From NCBI GenBank assembly GCA_036557185.1, contig DATBHZ010000074.1:1-25158 (forward strand): a stretch of 25,158 bases of DNA, read 5' to 3'. Below the pieces are notes generated by a model that did no database searches, was not told the origin of the DNA, and saw only the letters and a list, made by a program, of their open reading frames with translations. The stretch comes from DATBHZ01 sp036557185 (GTDB taxonomy: Bacteria > Actinomycetota > Acidimicrobiia > IMCC26256 > JAENVU01). A program made the position numbers and the translations under genes. Of the stretch, positions 15,935 to 24,073 are shown in pieces (the stretch's first letter is position 1; every line of letters begins with the position of its first letter).

Positions 15935-18259
15935 CATCGCGCTGTCGGGAACGAAGCGCATGAGCATCTCGAGCGCGACACAGCCGACGACCGCGATCAC
16001 CAGACCCGGCACAAGGTCGCCGAAGCCCGGCAGATCGAAGTCGTAGAAGTCGCGCAGCCACGGGATGGCGAGCACCGCCACGAACCCGACAATCATCGCG
16101 ACCATGAGCACCGTGCGGTACGCGTTCAGCGGCCGAGCGAGGAGCACGAGCACGTAGAGCGCAAGGATCATCAGCACGATCGTCGACGCCGTGCGCGCCT
16201 CCGTCGTCGTCAGGTCACCCGAGCGTGCGATCGCGTACGTGATGAACACGCAGGCACCGATCAGGAGCCCGGCCGGAACCGCGAACCTCAGCACGCGGCG
16301 AACGAAGCCCGGCGTGTAGCGCCGGCTGTTGGGCATGAGGGCGAGGAAGAACGCGGGTACGCCGATCGTCAGCGTGCTCACGACCGTCAGGTGCCGCGGC
16401 AGGAACGGTGTCGCCCAGGCGGTGATCGCGAGCAGCACCGCGATCAACGAGGCGTAGGTGGTCTTCGTGAGGAAGAGGTTGGCGACCCGCTCGATGTTCG
16501 CGATGACGCGGCGCCCTTCGGCGACGACCCCCGGCATGGTCGCGAACCGCCCGTCGAGCAGCACGATCTGAGCCACCGCACGGGTCGCCGCAGCACCCGA
16601 GCCCATCGCAACACCGATGTCGGCGTCTTTCAGCGCGAGCGCGTCGTTGACCCCGTCGCCGGTCATGGCCACGACGTGACCGCGGGCTTGCAGCGCCCCG
16701 ACCATCGCCCGCTTCTGCTGCGGGGTCACACGACCGAAGACGGAACGCGTGTCGAGCGTCTCGGCCAGATCGTTCGGGTCGTCGGGCAGCATGCGCGCGT
16801 CGAAGGGCTCGGTGTCGGCCGCGAGCCCGACGCGTCTGGCTACCGCGCCGACCGTGCGCGGGTTGTCCCCGGAGATCACCTTGAGCTGCACGCCCTGTTG
16901 CGCGAAGTACGCGAGCGTCTCGGCGGCGTCGGGCCGGACCTGCTCCTCCAGCACGACGAGGCTGACGGGCTCGAGGCCCGCGGGCAGCGACTCCCCGCTG
17001 AACGCCGATGCGGAGTGGGCGAGCATGAGCACCCGACTTCCGGTCGCGGCGATCTCGTCCGAGCGGTGCCGCGCCGAGTGCTCGGCGTCCGGCCACACCA
17101 TCTCGGGCGCGCCGAGCACCCACGTGCCCCGGTCGCCGAATGTGGCGCCGCTCCATTTTCGAGCGCTCGAGAACGGTACGGCTGCAGTCTGCTCCCACCC
17201 GACGGGAGGCATGTACCGCGCACCAATCGCCGCGGCCGTCGCGTTCGGATGCTCGTCGTCGGCGAGCGCGCCCAGCGCGGGCTCGACATGGGTCTGGTCG
17301 ACGCCTTCGAGCGCGACCAGCCTCTCGAACGCCACCGTGCCCTCGGTGAGCGTGCCCGTCTTATCGAGGCACACGACGTCGACGCGCGCGAGCCCTTCGA
17401 CCGCGGGCAGCTCCTGGACGAGCACCTTCCTGTGCGCCAACGTGACCGCGGCGAGCAGGAAGGTCAAGCTGGTCAACAGCACGAGACCCTCGGGGACCAT
17501 GCCCACGAGCGGTCCGACCGCGTTCGTGACGGCCTCAGAGATCGGATGGTCGCTGATCTGCCGGAGGAACAGGATCGGCCCGATCACGAGCAGGGCCCAC
17601 GTGATGTACTTCAGGATCCGGTTGATGCCGTCGTAGATCTCCGACCGCGTCTGCATGAACGCCTTCGCCTCGCTGGTCAACTTGCGCGCGTAGGCGTCGC
17701 TGCCGACGGCGGTCGCCTGCATCCGCCCCTTCCCCGCGACGACGATGCTCCCCGAGAGCGCCTGATCGCCGGTCTGCTTCACGATCGCGTCGGACTCACC
17801 GGTGAGCAGGGACTCGTCGATCTCCAGACCGTCGACGCTCTGCAGCATCCCGTCCGCAGGAACTTGGTCCCCTGCCGTGAGGTCGAGCAGATCGTCGAGG
17901 ACGACCGCCTCGACCGGGATCTCCACGGCGGCGCCGTCGCGCACCGCCCGCGCCCTCGGCGCGTTGAGCACCGCGAGACGGTCGAGGGTGCGCTTGGCCC
18001 GCACCTCCTGGAAGATGCCGATCAACGCGTTGAGGACGAGGACGATGCCGAACAGGCCGTCGACCGGTGAGCCGAACACGAGGATCAGCACGAGCATCAC
18101 ACCGAGCATGGCGTTGAAGCGTGTGAGCACGTTCGCACGCGCGATCTCGCCGAACGACCGGCTCGTCTTCTCGTCGGCGGCGTTCACCTGGCCGCGATCG
18201 ACGCGTTCCGCGACCTGCGCGGATGTCAGGCCGTCGGGCCCGGTGGTCGTGGTGGCCAC
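15791..18259 (-). CDS. CtpE-like P-type cation-transporting ATPase
   Basis: The 822-residue protein has all P-type ATPase landmarks: TGES at 153-156 (actuator), the ion-site helix VGMVPEGLVLL with PEGL at 256-259, the phosphorylated Asp299 in DKTGT, and the hinge TGDGVND at 533-539. The overall layout resembles mycobacterial CtpE, reported as a Ca2+ transporter (about 800 residues). GTG start at 18259 is supported by a TAGCGT hexamer 6 nt upstream. The final 47 residues after about 775 are acidic and proline-rich (SYPTEPPEEPVQADG and on), look disordered, and are coded antisense to the corA end. No earlier in-frame stop exists. Confidence 0.9.
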   Translation of the reverse strand: MATTTTGPDGLTSAQVAERVDRGQVNAADEKTSRSFGEIARANVLTRFNAMLGVMLVLILVFGSPVDGLFGIVLVLNALIGIFQEVRAKRTLDRLAVLNAPRARAVRDGAAVEIPVEAVVLDDLLDLTAGDQVPADGMLQSVDGLEIDESLLTGESDAIVKQTGDQALSGSIVVAGKGRMQATAVGSDAYARKLTSEAKAFMQTRSEIYDGINRILKYITWALLVIGPILFLRQISDHPISEAVTNAVGPLVGMVPEGLVLLTSLTFLLAAVTLAHRKVLVQELPAVEGLARVDVVCLDKTGTLTEGTVAFERLVALEGVDQTHVEPALGALADDEHPNATAAAIGARYMPPVGWEQTAAVPFSSARKWSGATFGDRGTWVLGAPEMVWPDAEHSARHRSDEIAATGSRVLMLAHSASAFSGESLPAGLEPVSLVVLEEQVRPDAAETLAYFAQQGVQLKVISGDNPRTVGAVARRVGLAADTEPFDARMLPDDPNDLAETLDTRSVFGRVTPQQKRAMVGALQARGHVVAMTGDGVNDALALKDADIGVAMGSGAAATRAVAQIVLLDGRFATMPGVVAEGRRVIANIERVANLFLTKTTYASLIAVLLAITAWATPFLPRHLTVVSTLTIGVPAFFLALMPNSRRYTPGFVRRVLRFAVPAGLLIGACVFITYAIARSGDLTTTEARTASTIVLMILALYVLVLLARPLNAYRTVLMVAMIVGFVAVLAIPWLRDFYDFDLPGFGDLVPGLVIAVVGCVALEMLMRFVPDSAMSYPTEPPEEPVQADGQDHGSDGDDGIAPTGLLEEHVVEVHPVDSGDQ

Positions 18260-18265
18260 GCGACG

Positions 18266-18271
18266 ACGCTA
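18266..18271 (-). promoter_or_regulatory. -10 element (TAGCGT) of the P-type ATPase, leaderless type
   Basis: On the minus strand TAGCGT lies 6 nt before the GTG at 18259, which supports that start codon. Confidence 0.5.
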
Positions 18272-18349
18272 GCGGCCCGTCGCGGCCATCAGCTTCCATT
18301 GGGCAGGAAATCGCCTCCCTTCCGCGCTGTGACGCGACAGCCTTGTGAC

Positions 18350-19120
18350 ATGAGCGATTACGCGTTCGGTGACTCCGAGCTCGCCGCGGATCGCCTCGCC
18401 CGGCTCGCTCGGCTCTTTGCACCGGCGATGGAGTCGATCCTCGATGAAGTGCCGATCGCGCCCAGACGAGTTGTCGACCTCGGTTGCGGCCCGGGGTACA
18501 CGACCCGCCTGCTCGGGGAGCGCTGGCCTCGCGCCGCGGTGATCGGCTTCGACACCTCGGACGCATTCGTCGAGCGCGCTCGGGCCAGCGGGGTCGATGC
18601 GGAGCTCGCCGACGTCACCGGTCCCCTACCCGATGGCCAGTCCTACGACCTCGCCTACGCGCGGTTCCTGCTCGCGCATCTCGGGGACGGAGCGGCTGCC
18701 GTCGAGCTCTGGTGCCGCGGGCTCACCCCGCACGCCTGCCTCGTTCTCGAGGAGACGGAATCGATCTCGAGCGACGACCCCGACTTCGCGCGATACGAGG
18801 CGATCACACGCGGGGTCGTGCAAGGCCGCGGTGCTCCGCTCTATGCCGGGCCCTCGATCGCGCGCATCGAGGCGCCGGCGGGCTTCGAACGAATGGTCGA
18901 CCGCGTGATCGACATCGATCTGACGGCGGGCGAAGCGGCGAGCCTCTTCTGGCGCAACATCCCCAACTGGGCGGAGCAGGCGGTTTCCGATCGGCTCGCC
19001 TCGCGCGACGAGCTCGAGGCGCTCGGGAAGCGACTCCGTACGCGGGAGGGAGACGGCCGGCGCGGCTGCTTCGAATGGCGCCAGCGCCAGACGATCATCG
19101 CGTCAGTGGAAGTCGCGTGA
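18350..19120 (+). CDS. SAM-dependent methyltransferase (class I)
   Basis: The 256-residue protein has the class I methyltransferase core. Motif I is VVDLGCGPGYTTRLL (about 41-55), followed by AVIGFDTSDAFVERAR with the acidic Asp that binds the SAM ribose. SYDLAYARFLLAHL (motif IV region) and ACLVLEETESI (motif V/VI) follow. It methylates a small molecule of unknown identity in the cytoplasm. The ATG at 18350 is chosen because the frame upstream shows no family resemblance; the next upstream ATG at 18299 adds only an Arg/Pro-rich stretch. No clear TANNNT hexamer precedes it. The last 18 bases overlap the end of the convergent dnaE2 gene. Confidence 0.85.
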   Translation: MSDYAFGDSELAADRLARLARLFAPAMESILDEVPIAPRRVVDLGCGPGYTTRLLGERWPRAAVIGFDTSDAFVERARASGVDAELADVTGPLPDGQSYDLAYARFLLAHLGDGAAAVELWCRGLTPHACLVLEETESISSDDPDFARYEAITRGVVQGRGAPLYAGPSIARIEAPAGFERMVDRVIDIDLTAGEAASLFWRNIPNWAEQAVSDRLASRDELEALGKRLRTREGDGRRGCFEWRQRQTIIASVEVA

Positions 19121-22100
19121 GCGGAGGCCGTCGGTGACCGGGATCGGGAGGACCTCGATGCGGTGGGCCAGCACGTTCGTCACCCCTTGATGGCGTTCGA
19201 GCATCCCGCGCACCCGCAGCGCAGGTGACGTGCGCGCGACGTTGCGATAGCGGCGCCAGACCGGAGCCGCGCAGATGATGTTGATCAGCCCCGTCTCGTC
19301 CTCGAGGTTGATGAAGATGGTCCCGTTGGCGGTCTCGGGCTGCTGGCGGTGCGTCACCACGCCTGCGACCTCGACGATCCGGCGGGGCTCGTGCGTCCGC
19401 AGGTCGAACGCGGTGAGCACGCCTTGCGCCTCGAGACGGCTGCGCACGAGCTGGGTCGGGTGCCTGCCGGGAGAGATGCCGGTCGCCCAGAGGTCAGCGG
19501 CCATCTCCTCGGCCTCGTTCATGCCGGGGAGCTGCGGCGCCGCGATGCCCGTGACGACGCCCGGCAGCTTGTCGGCACGCGCGTCGCGCAGCGCGCCCGC
19601 GGCCCAGAGACCGGACCGCCGGTCGACACCGAAGCAGGCGAACGCTCCGGCGGTGGCGAGCGACTCGAGCGCGTCGACGGGCGCAGCCGTGCGGCGGGAG
19701 AAGTCCTCCAGGTCGGTGAAGGCCCTGCGCTCCCGCTCGGCGTCGATCCGGTCGAGCAATGCGCTCGACAGGCCGCGGACGTACCGAAGCCCGATGCGCA
19801 TGGCATGGATGGAGGGCTCGGCGTGCCATCCGGGCAGCGGCCGTCCGATGGGCCCCGCCTCAACAGACCGGGGCTCGAGCGTGCAATCGCGTCGCGAGCG
19901 CATCACGCACGGTCCGAGCACCTCGACGCCGTGCCGGCGCGCGTCGCGCACCAACGAGTGCGGCGAGTAGAACCCCATGGGCTGCGCGTTGAGCAGTGCG
20001 CAGACGAACTCCGCGGGATGGTGCAGCTTGATCCAGGCGCTCGAGTAGACGAGGTAGGCGAAGCTCACCGAATGGCTCTCGGGGAAGCCGAAGCTCGCGA
20101 ACGCCTCGAGCTTCTTGGCGATGTCCTCGGCCGTGGGCCCTACGATCCCGCGCTCCGCCATGCCGCTCATCAACCGGTCGCGCATGCGCGCCATGCGCGC
20201 CTTCGACCGCTTCGACCCCATCGCCTGCCGGAGCTGGTCGGCCTCTCCCGGGCTGAACCCCGCGGCGTCGATGGCCATCTGCATGAGCTGCTCCTGGAAC
20301 AGAGGCACACCGAGCGTCTTGTGCAGGCACGATTCGAGCAGCGGATGCGGGTACGTCACCTGCTCTTCGCCGTTCCTCCTGCGCAGATAGGGGTGGACGG
20401 ACCCACCCTGGATGGGTCCGGGACGGACGAGCGCCACCTCGACGACGAGGTCGTAGAAGCACTCGGGCCGCAAGCGCGGCAACGTCGCCATCTGTGCCCG
20501 GCTCTCGACCTGGAAGACACCGACCGTGTCGGCGGCCGAGAGGAGGGCGTACACCTCGGGCTCCTGCGGGATCGTGGCGAGGTCGATCTCGAGGTGCTCA
20601 TGCTCGTGGATCAGGTCGACGGCGAGGTGGAGCATCGTGAGCATCCCCAAGCCGAGGAGGTCGAACTTCACGAGGCCGGCCGCGGCGCAATCGTCCTTGT
20701 CCCACTGGAGGACCGAGCGGCCTTCCATGCGCGCCCACTCGATCGGGCAGCACTCCACCAGCGGCCGGTCTGCCATGACCATGCCCCCGGAATGGATGCC
20801 GAGGTGGCGCGGGAAGTCCTGCACCTGCTCGGCGAGCTCCAGCACGAGTCCGGGAACCGGTGGCGCGTCCTCGCTCTCGCGGAAGTCGTCGAACGCGCCC
20901 TCCCGCGAGCGCCATCGGTCGATCCACTTGGTGATGGCATCGGCATGGCCAGGTGAGAGCCCGGCCACCTTGGCCATCTCGCGGAGCGCGGAACGGGGCC
21001 GGTACGTGATGACGTTGGCGACCTGCGCGGCCCGGTCCCGGCCATAACGGTCGTAGACGTATTGGATGACCTCTTCGCGTCGTTGGTGCTCGATGTCGAG
21101 GTCGATGTCGGGTGGTCCATCGCGCTCGGTGGAGAGGAAGCGCTCGAACAGCAGCCCAAGCGAGACCGCGTCGGCGCGCGTCACGCCCAGCGCGTAGCAA
21201 ACTGCGCTGTTGGCAGCACTCCCCCGTCCCTGGCAATAGATGTCGTGCGTGCGGCAGAACTCGACGATGTCGTGGAGCAACAGGAAGTAGCCGGGGAAGC
21301 CGAGCTCGTCGATCACTCCCAGCTCGTGCTCGATCTGCTGCATCGCCGAGACGTGCTTCGTATGCGTGGACGGGTAGTAGTTGGCCGCGCCGCGATAGGT
21401 GAGCTCGCGCAACCAGCTCATGTCGGTATGGCCTTCGGGCACCGGGTACTCGGGCAGGTCCGGGACGGCGATACGCAGGTCGAACGCGCATTCCTGTGCG
21501 ATCTCGACGGTCCGCTCGACGGCACCCGGGTAGCGAGCGAACCTGCGGAGCTGCTCCTCGGCACTGCGAAGGTGGGCGAACGGAGCCGCGGGAAGCCAGC
21601 CGTCGAGCTCGTCGAGGCTCCTGCGGCTGCGGACCGCGGCAAGCGCTGTCGCAAGCCTGCGACGATCAGGAGTGGCGTAGTGGACGTTGTTGGTGACGAT
21701 CACCTCGGCACCGGTACGCATCGCGAGCTGCGCGAGCGCGTCGTTGCGTGCCCTGTCGAGCGGATCGTTGTGGTCCCAGAGCTCGACGAGCACGCGATCG
21801 CGACCGAATGCACCGATGAGCCGCTCGAGCTCGCGCAACGCCGCCGCGGGACCGTCCGCGGCGAGCGCGCTCGGGACCGCGCCTTTGCGGCAACCGGTCA
21901 GCACGAACCAGCGATCGCGTCCCGAGGCGTCTGCAAGGTGATCGACGGTCAGCCGCGGCGCGTTCTTCTCGCCGCGGAGCTGCGCCTCGCTGATGACGCG
22001 CGCAAGGCCCGCATAGCCCTCGGGCCCGTCGGCCAGCACGACGAGATGGGTTCCGTCGGGATCCGGAGCACCCTTCGACGGCGCGAGCTTGATGGTCGAT

Positions 22101-22384
22101 TCCGCTCCGCCCTCCCGGCCATCCGGCCAGGGCTCCGCTCCATCTCGTGTGTTCAGGGACAGCTCCGCGCCGAAGACGGTGGAGAGGTCGAGCGTTCGCG
22201 CGGCCTCGGCGAAGCGCACGACGCCGTAGAAGCCGTTGTGATCGGTGACCGCGAGGCCGGCGAGCCCGAGCCGGTACGCCTCCTCGACCAGCTCCTCGGG
22301 ATGGCTCGCGCCGTCGAGGAAGGAGAAGTTCGTGTGACAGTGCAGCTCTGCGTAACCGGACCGCCCGGCGAGGCCCCACTCCAT
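19103..22384 (-). CDS. dnaE2: Error-prone DNA polymerase III alpha subunit DnaE2
   Basis: This 1093-residue polymerase is the catalytic part of the mutasome that copies past damaged bases. The N-terminal PHP domain begins YAELHCHTNFSFLDG with His15 and His17, and TDHNG at 47-51. The C-family polymerase core has CQGRGSAANS (384-393), PDIDLD with Asp428 and Asp430, KFDLLGLG with Asp575, and VRPGPIQGG near 653-661. All three catalytic aspartates are present. The C-terminus SRDFH is typical of DnaE2. The ATG at 22384 is chosen over a GTG at 22420 because the extra 12 codons would cover a LexA box and -10. It is the third gene after imuA' and imuB but has its own SOS promoter. Confidence 0.95.
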   Translation of the reverse strand: MEWGLAGRSGYAELHCHTNFSFLDGASHPEELVEEAYRLGLAGLAVTDHNGFYGVVRFAEAARTLDLSTVFGAELSLNTRDGAEPWPDGREGGAESTIKLAPSKGAPDPDGTHLVVLADGPEGYAGLARVISEAQLRGEKNAPRLTVDHLADASGRDRWFVLTGCRKGAVPSALAADGPAAALRELERLIGAFGRDRVLVELWDHNDPLDRARNDALAQLAMRTGAEVIVTNNVHYATPDRRRLATALAAVRSRRSLDELDGWLPAAPFAHLRSAEEQLRRFARYPGAVERTVEIAQECAFDLRIAVPDLPEYPVPEGHTDMSWLRELTYRGAANYYPSTHTKHVSAMQQIEHELGVIDELGFPGYFLLLHDIVEFCRTHDIYCQGRGSAANSAVCYALGVTRADAVSLGLLFERFLSTERDGPPDIDLDIEHQRREEVIQYVYDRYGRDRAAQVANVITYRPRSALREMAKVAGLSPGHADAITKWIDRWRSREGAFDDFRESEDAPPVPGLVLELAEQVQDFPRHLGIHSGGMVMADRPLVECCPIEWARMEGRSVLQWDKDDCAAAGLVKFDLLGLGMLTMLHLAVDLIHEHEHLEIDLATIPQEPEVYALLSAADTVGVFQVESRAQMATLPRLRPECFYDLVVEVALVRPGPIQGGSVHPYLRRRNGEEQVTYPHPLLESCLHKTLGVPLFQEQLMQMAIDAAGFSPGEADQLRQAMGSKRSKARMARMRDRLMSGMAERGIVGPTAEDIAKKLEAFASFGFPESHSVSFAYLVYSSAWIKLHHPAEFVCALLNAQPMGFYSPHSLVRDARRHGVEVLGPCVMRSRRDCTLEPRSVEAGPIGRPLPGWHAEPSIHAMRIGLRYVRGLSSALLDRIDAERERRAFTDLEDFSRRTAAPVDALESLATAGAFACFGVDRRSGLWAAGALRDARADKLPGVVTGIAAPQLPGMNEAEEMAADLWATGISPGRHPTQLVRSRLEAQGVLTAFDLRTHEPRRIVEVAGVVTHRQQPETANGTIFINLEDETGLINIICAAPVWRRYRNVARTSPALRVRGMLERHQGVTNVLAHRIEVLPIPVTDGLRSRDFH

Positions 22385-22395
22385 AGGGACCCTGC

Positions 22396-22417
22396 AGGGT
22401 ATCGAACATATGTTCGC
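22396..22417 (-). promoter_or_regulatory. LexA (SOS) box and -10 of dnaE2
   Basis: On the minus strand GCGAACATATGTTCGA (22402-22417) fits the actinobacterial LexA operator GAAC-N4-GTTC. It is followed with no gap by TACCCT (22396-22401), then 11 nt to the ATG at 22384. LexA bound here would block the promoter. The imuB stop is 25 bp upstream of the box, so dnaE2 can be induced separately from imuA'B. Confidence 0.88.
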
Positions 22418-22441
22418 CACACAAGCAGGCGGCGCCTCCAG

Positions 22442-24073
22442 TCAGTCGTAGATCGCCTCGAGCGACGCGGTGGTGCGCTCGACGGCGACAAGGCACGCCA
22501 CGTCGCCGAGGATCACTTGCCAGTACACGCGCCTCGACCGCGCGCGGCGGTCCCACCAGCGCACGTCGTGTGCCCAGGGGCCGGCCCAGCTCGTGACCGC
22601 TCCTCCGCTGCCGGGCAGCAGCTCGCAGCGAAGGACCGCGGGTACGTTCGAAGCCTCGCCGCGCGCACCCACCACGACGGCTCGGCCGTCGGGGCCCAAG
22701 AGCTTCGCCGCTGCTGGTGGGTCGAGGATGCGTGTGGGCGCCGGGCCGGGGATCGCGCCCGGCCACGCGGCGCCGAGGGACCGCGCCGGCGAGCGCAGCT
22801 CACCCCACGGAACCCATCGCACCCGCTCCGCGGGAACGCGCCCTCCCTGGAGCACAGGCGTCGTCACGTGATCCGGGCCGAGCATCCCCTGGATGCGCGC
22901 GAGCACGCGCGCCGCCCGGTCGGCCGCGGCAGCGTCACCGCCCCAGAGCTTCAGCTGGCGCCCGCTCGCGGGGATGACCTGATCCGGGATCAGCCGCAAT
23001 ACCGTGAGCCCACCCGAGAGCCCGCCCGTGGTCGTCAGCCAGCCGTCGAGCTGCCAGCGCACGCGCTCGGCGAGCGCTGCGGGCGTGAGCGCTCCCTCGT
23101 GCCGCCACGCGCGGGCAAGGCACTCCCCGTGCTCGGTCTCGGCTTCGACGATCACTTGGGTGCACGCGAGACCGCGTCCGGCCAACTGCTCGAGCAGCCG
23201 GTCGGCCAAGGCCTTGGCGGCGAACGCGGCGACGTCGACGCGGTCGGCCGGCGGGTCGAGCTCGCAGCGCTCCACGAGGTCGGGAGGCGGCACCGTGAGC
23301 ATCGGCGGATGCTCGTCCTCGCCCCGCGCCAGACGGTGCGCAGCTGATCCGGCGGGTCCGAACCGTGCAAGGACGTCCGGCGACGGGAGCGCGGCGAACG
23401 CGCCGAGCGTCCGCAGCCCGAGCCTGCAGAGCAGATCTGCCAGATCCGGGTTCCCGAGCACGCTCACGCTCCACGGCGCGAGGAACTCGCGGGTGGCTCC
23501 ACGCTCGACGATCTGCGAGCACCGCGCAGCGATACGGGCTGCGAAGGCGCTGTCGGCGATCCCGAGACCGATGCCCGCCGTGCCGGTGGCCGTGACGGCA
23601 TCGCGCACCTGTGCTGCGAGCGCGTCGTCTCCCCCGAAGTAACGAGACGGGCCGCGCGTCGGGAAGGACACGACACCGGGCCGGTCGAGCACGAGGCGCG
23701 GCGACAGCGCCTCTACCGCGCGCGCAACGGGCTCGAAAGCGCGTGCGTCGCCCGTCGGGTCGGCATCGAGAACGACGATGCCGGGACAACGTGTCTCGGC
23801 TTCGCGCCGGCGCAACCCTTCGACGACTCCCTCGGCGCGCGCCTCGTTCGAGGCCGAGAGCACCCGACCGTGCTCGAGGACGGCAACGGGCGCCCCGCGA
23901 GGAGCGTCCCCCCGCTGGCGCGCCGCCTCGACCGGCCAATCCGCACACCACAAACAAAACGTCCGTTCTCGATTGCTCCGTTCGCTGCTCGCCGGGATAC
24001 CCGGCTCGCGGACGTTCACTCCGCGGCGTCGCTGCGGGCGGGCTTCGCCCGTCCTCGCTCCACTCCCGCTCAT
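22442..24073 (-). CDS. imuB: ImuB, catalytically dead Y-family polymerase-like mutasome adaptor
   Basis: The 543-residue protein carries the ImuB N-terminal signature FCLWCADWPVEAARQRG (from residue 39), a Y-family fold, and the beta-clamp motif QLKLWG at 373-378, close to the QLPLWG reported in mycobacterial ImuB. The polymerase acidic residues are missing: CADWPVEAA replaces the DxD-type segment, and SFPTRGPSRYFGG replaces the SxDE motif. It is expected to be a scaffold joining DnaE2 to the clamp and ImuA', not a polymerase. The ATG at 24073 overlaps the imuA' stop as ATGA (4 bp), implying coupling, but it gives a 38-residue extension; a GTG at 24019 is the alternative start. Confidence 0.93.
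   Translation of the reverse strand: MSGSGARTGEARPQRRRGVNVREPGIPASSERSNRERTFCLWCADWPVEAARQRGDAPRGAPVAVLEHGRVLSASNEARAEGVVEGLRRREAETRCPGIVVLDADPTGDARAFEPVARAVEALSPRLVLDRPGVVSFPTRGPSRYFGGDDALAAQVRDAVTATGTAGIGLGIADSAFAARIAARCSQIVERGATREFLAPWSVSVLGNPDLADLLCRLGLRTLGAFAALPSPDVLARFGPAGSAAHRLARGEDEHPPMLTVPPPDLVERCELDPPADRVDVAAFAAKALADRLLEQLAGRGLACTQVIVEAETEHGECLARAWRHEGALTPAALAERVRWQLDGWLTTTGGLSGGLTVLRLIPDQVIPASGRQLKLWGGDAAAADRAARVLARIQGMLGPDHVTTPVLQGGRVPAERVRWVPWGELRSPARSLGAAWPGAIPGPAPTRILDPPAAAKLLGPDGRAVVVGARGEASNVPAVLRCELLPGSGGAVTSWAGPWAHDVRWWDRRARSRRVYWQVILGDVACLVAVERTTASLEAIYD
23960..24062 (-). repeat. REP-like palindromic segment inside the imuB 5' end
   Basis: Two compact hairpins lie 33 bp apart: GCCGGG-ATA-CCCGGC (23991-24005) and CGGGC-TTC-GCCCG (24039-24051). 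Between and beside them, on the minus strand, is a run of short purine-rich units such as GCGAGCAGCGAACGGAGCAA. The base pattern is unlike the surrounding coding DNA, and the translated peptide (residues 4-37 of the long ImuB form) is Arg/Gly/Ser-rich with no family similarity. It looks like an intergenic palindromic repeat that is read in frame, but no second copy is present in this window. Confidence 0.4.

Noticed and set aside
16391..18070. A 559-codon open frame opposite the P-type ATPase
   Set aside because: It is antisense to the conserved ATPase core and has no family features.
18326..18341. GCTGT/ACAGC inverted repeat upstream of the methyltransferase
   Set aside because: The arms are only 5 bp and no regulator gene is adjacent, so this is too weak to call an operator.
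22389..22400. Perfect 12-bp palindrome ACCCTGCAGGGT next to the dnaE2 SOS box
   Set aside because: About six 12-bp palindromes are expected by chance in 25 kb, and this one overlaps the -10 of dnaE2, which explains half of it. There is not enough to call an extra operator.
22385..22420. Extended dnaE2 start at GTG 22420
   Set aside because: The extra 12 codons consist of the LexA box and the -10 element. The ATG at 22384 gives the usual DnaE2 N-terminus.
21062..23347. A 761-codon open frame on the plus strand opposite dnaE2 and imuB
   Set aside because: It is the antisense of two strongly conserved genes, and the peptide shows no recognisable fold. It also crosses the SOS promoter of dnaE2.
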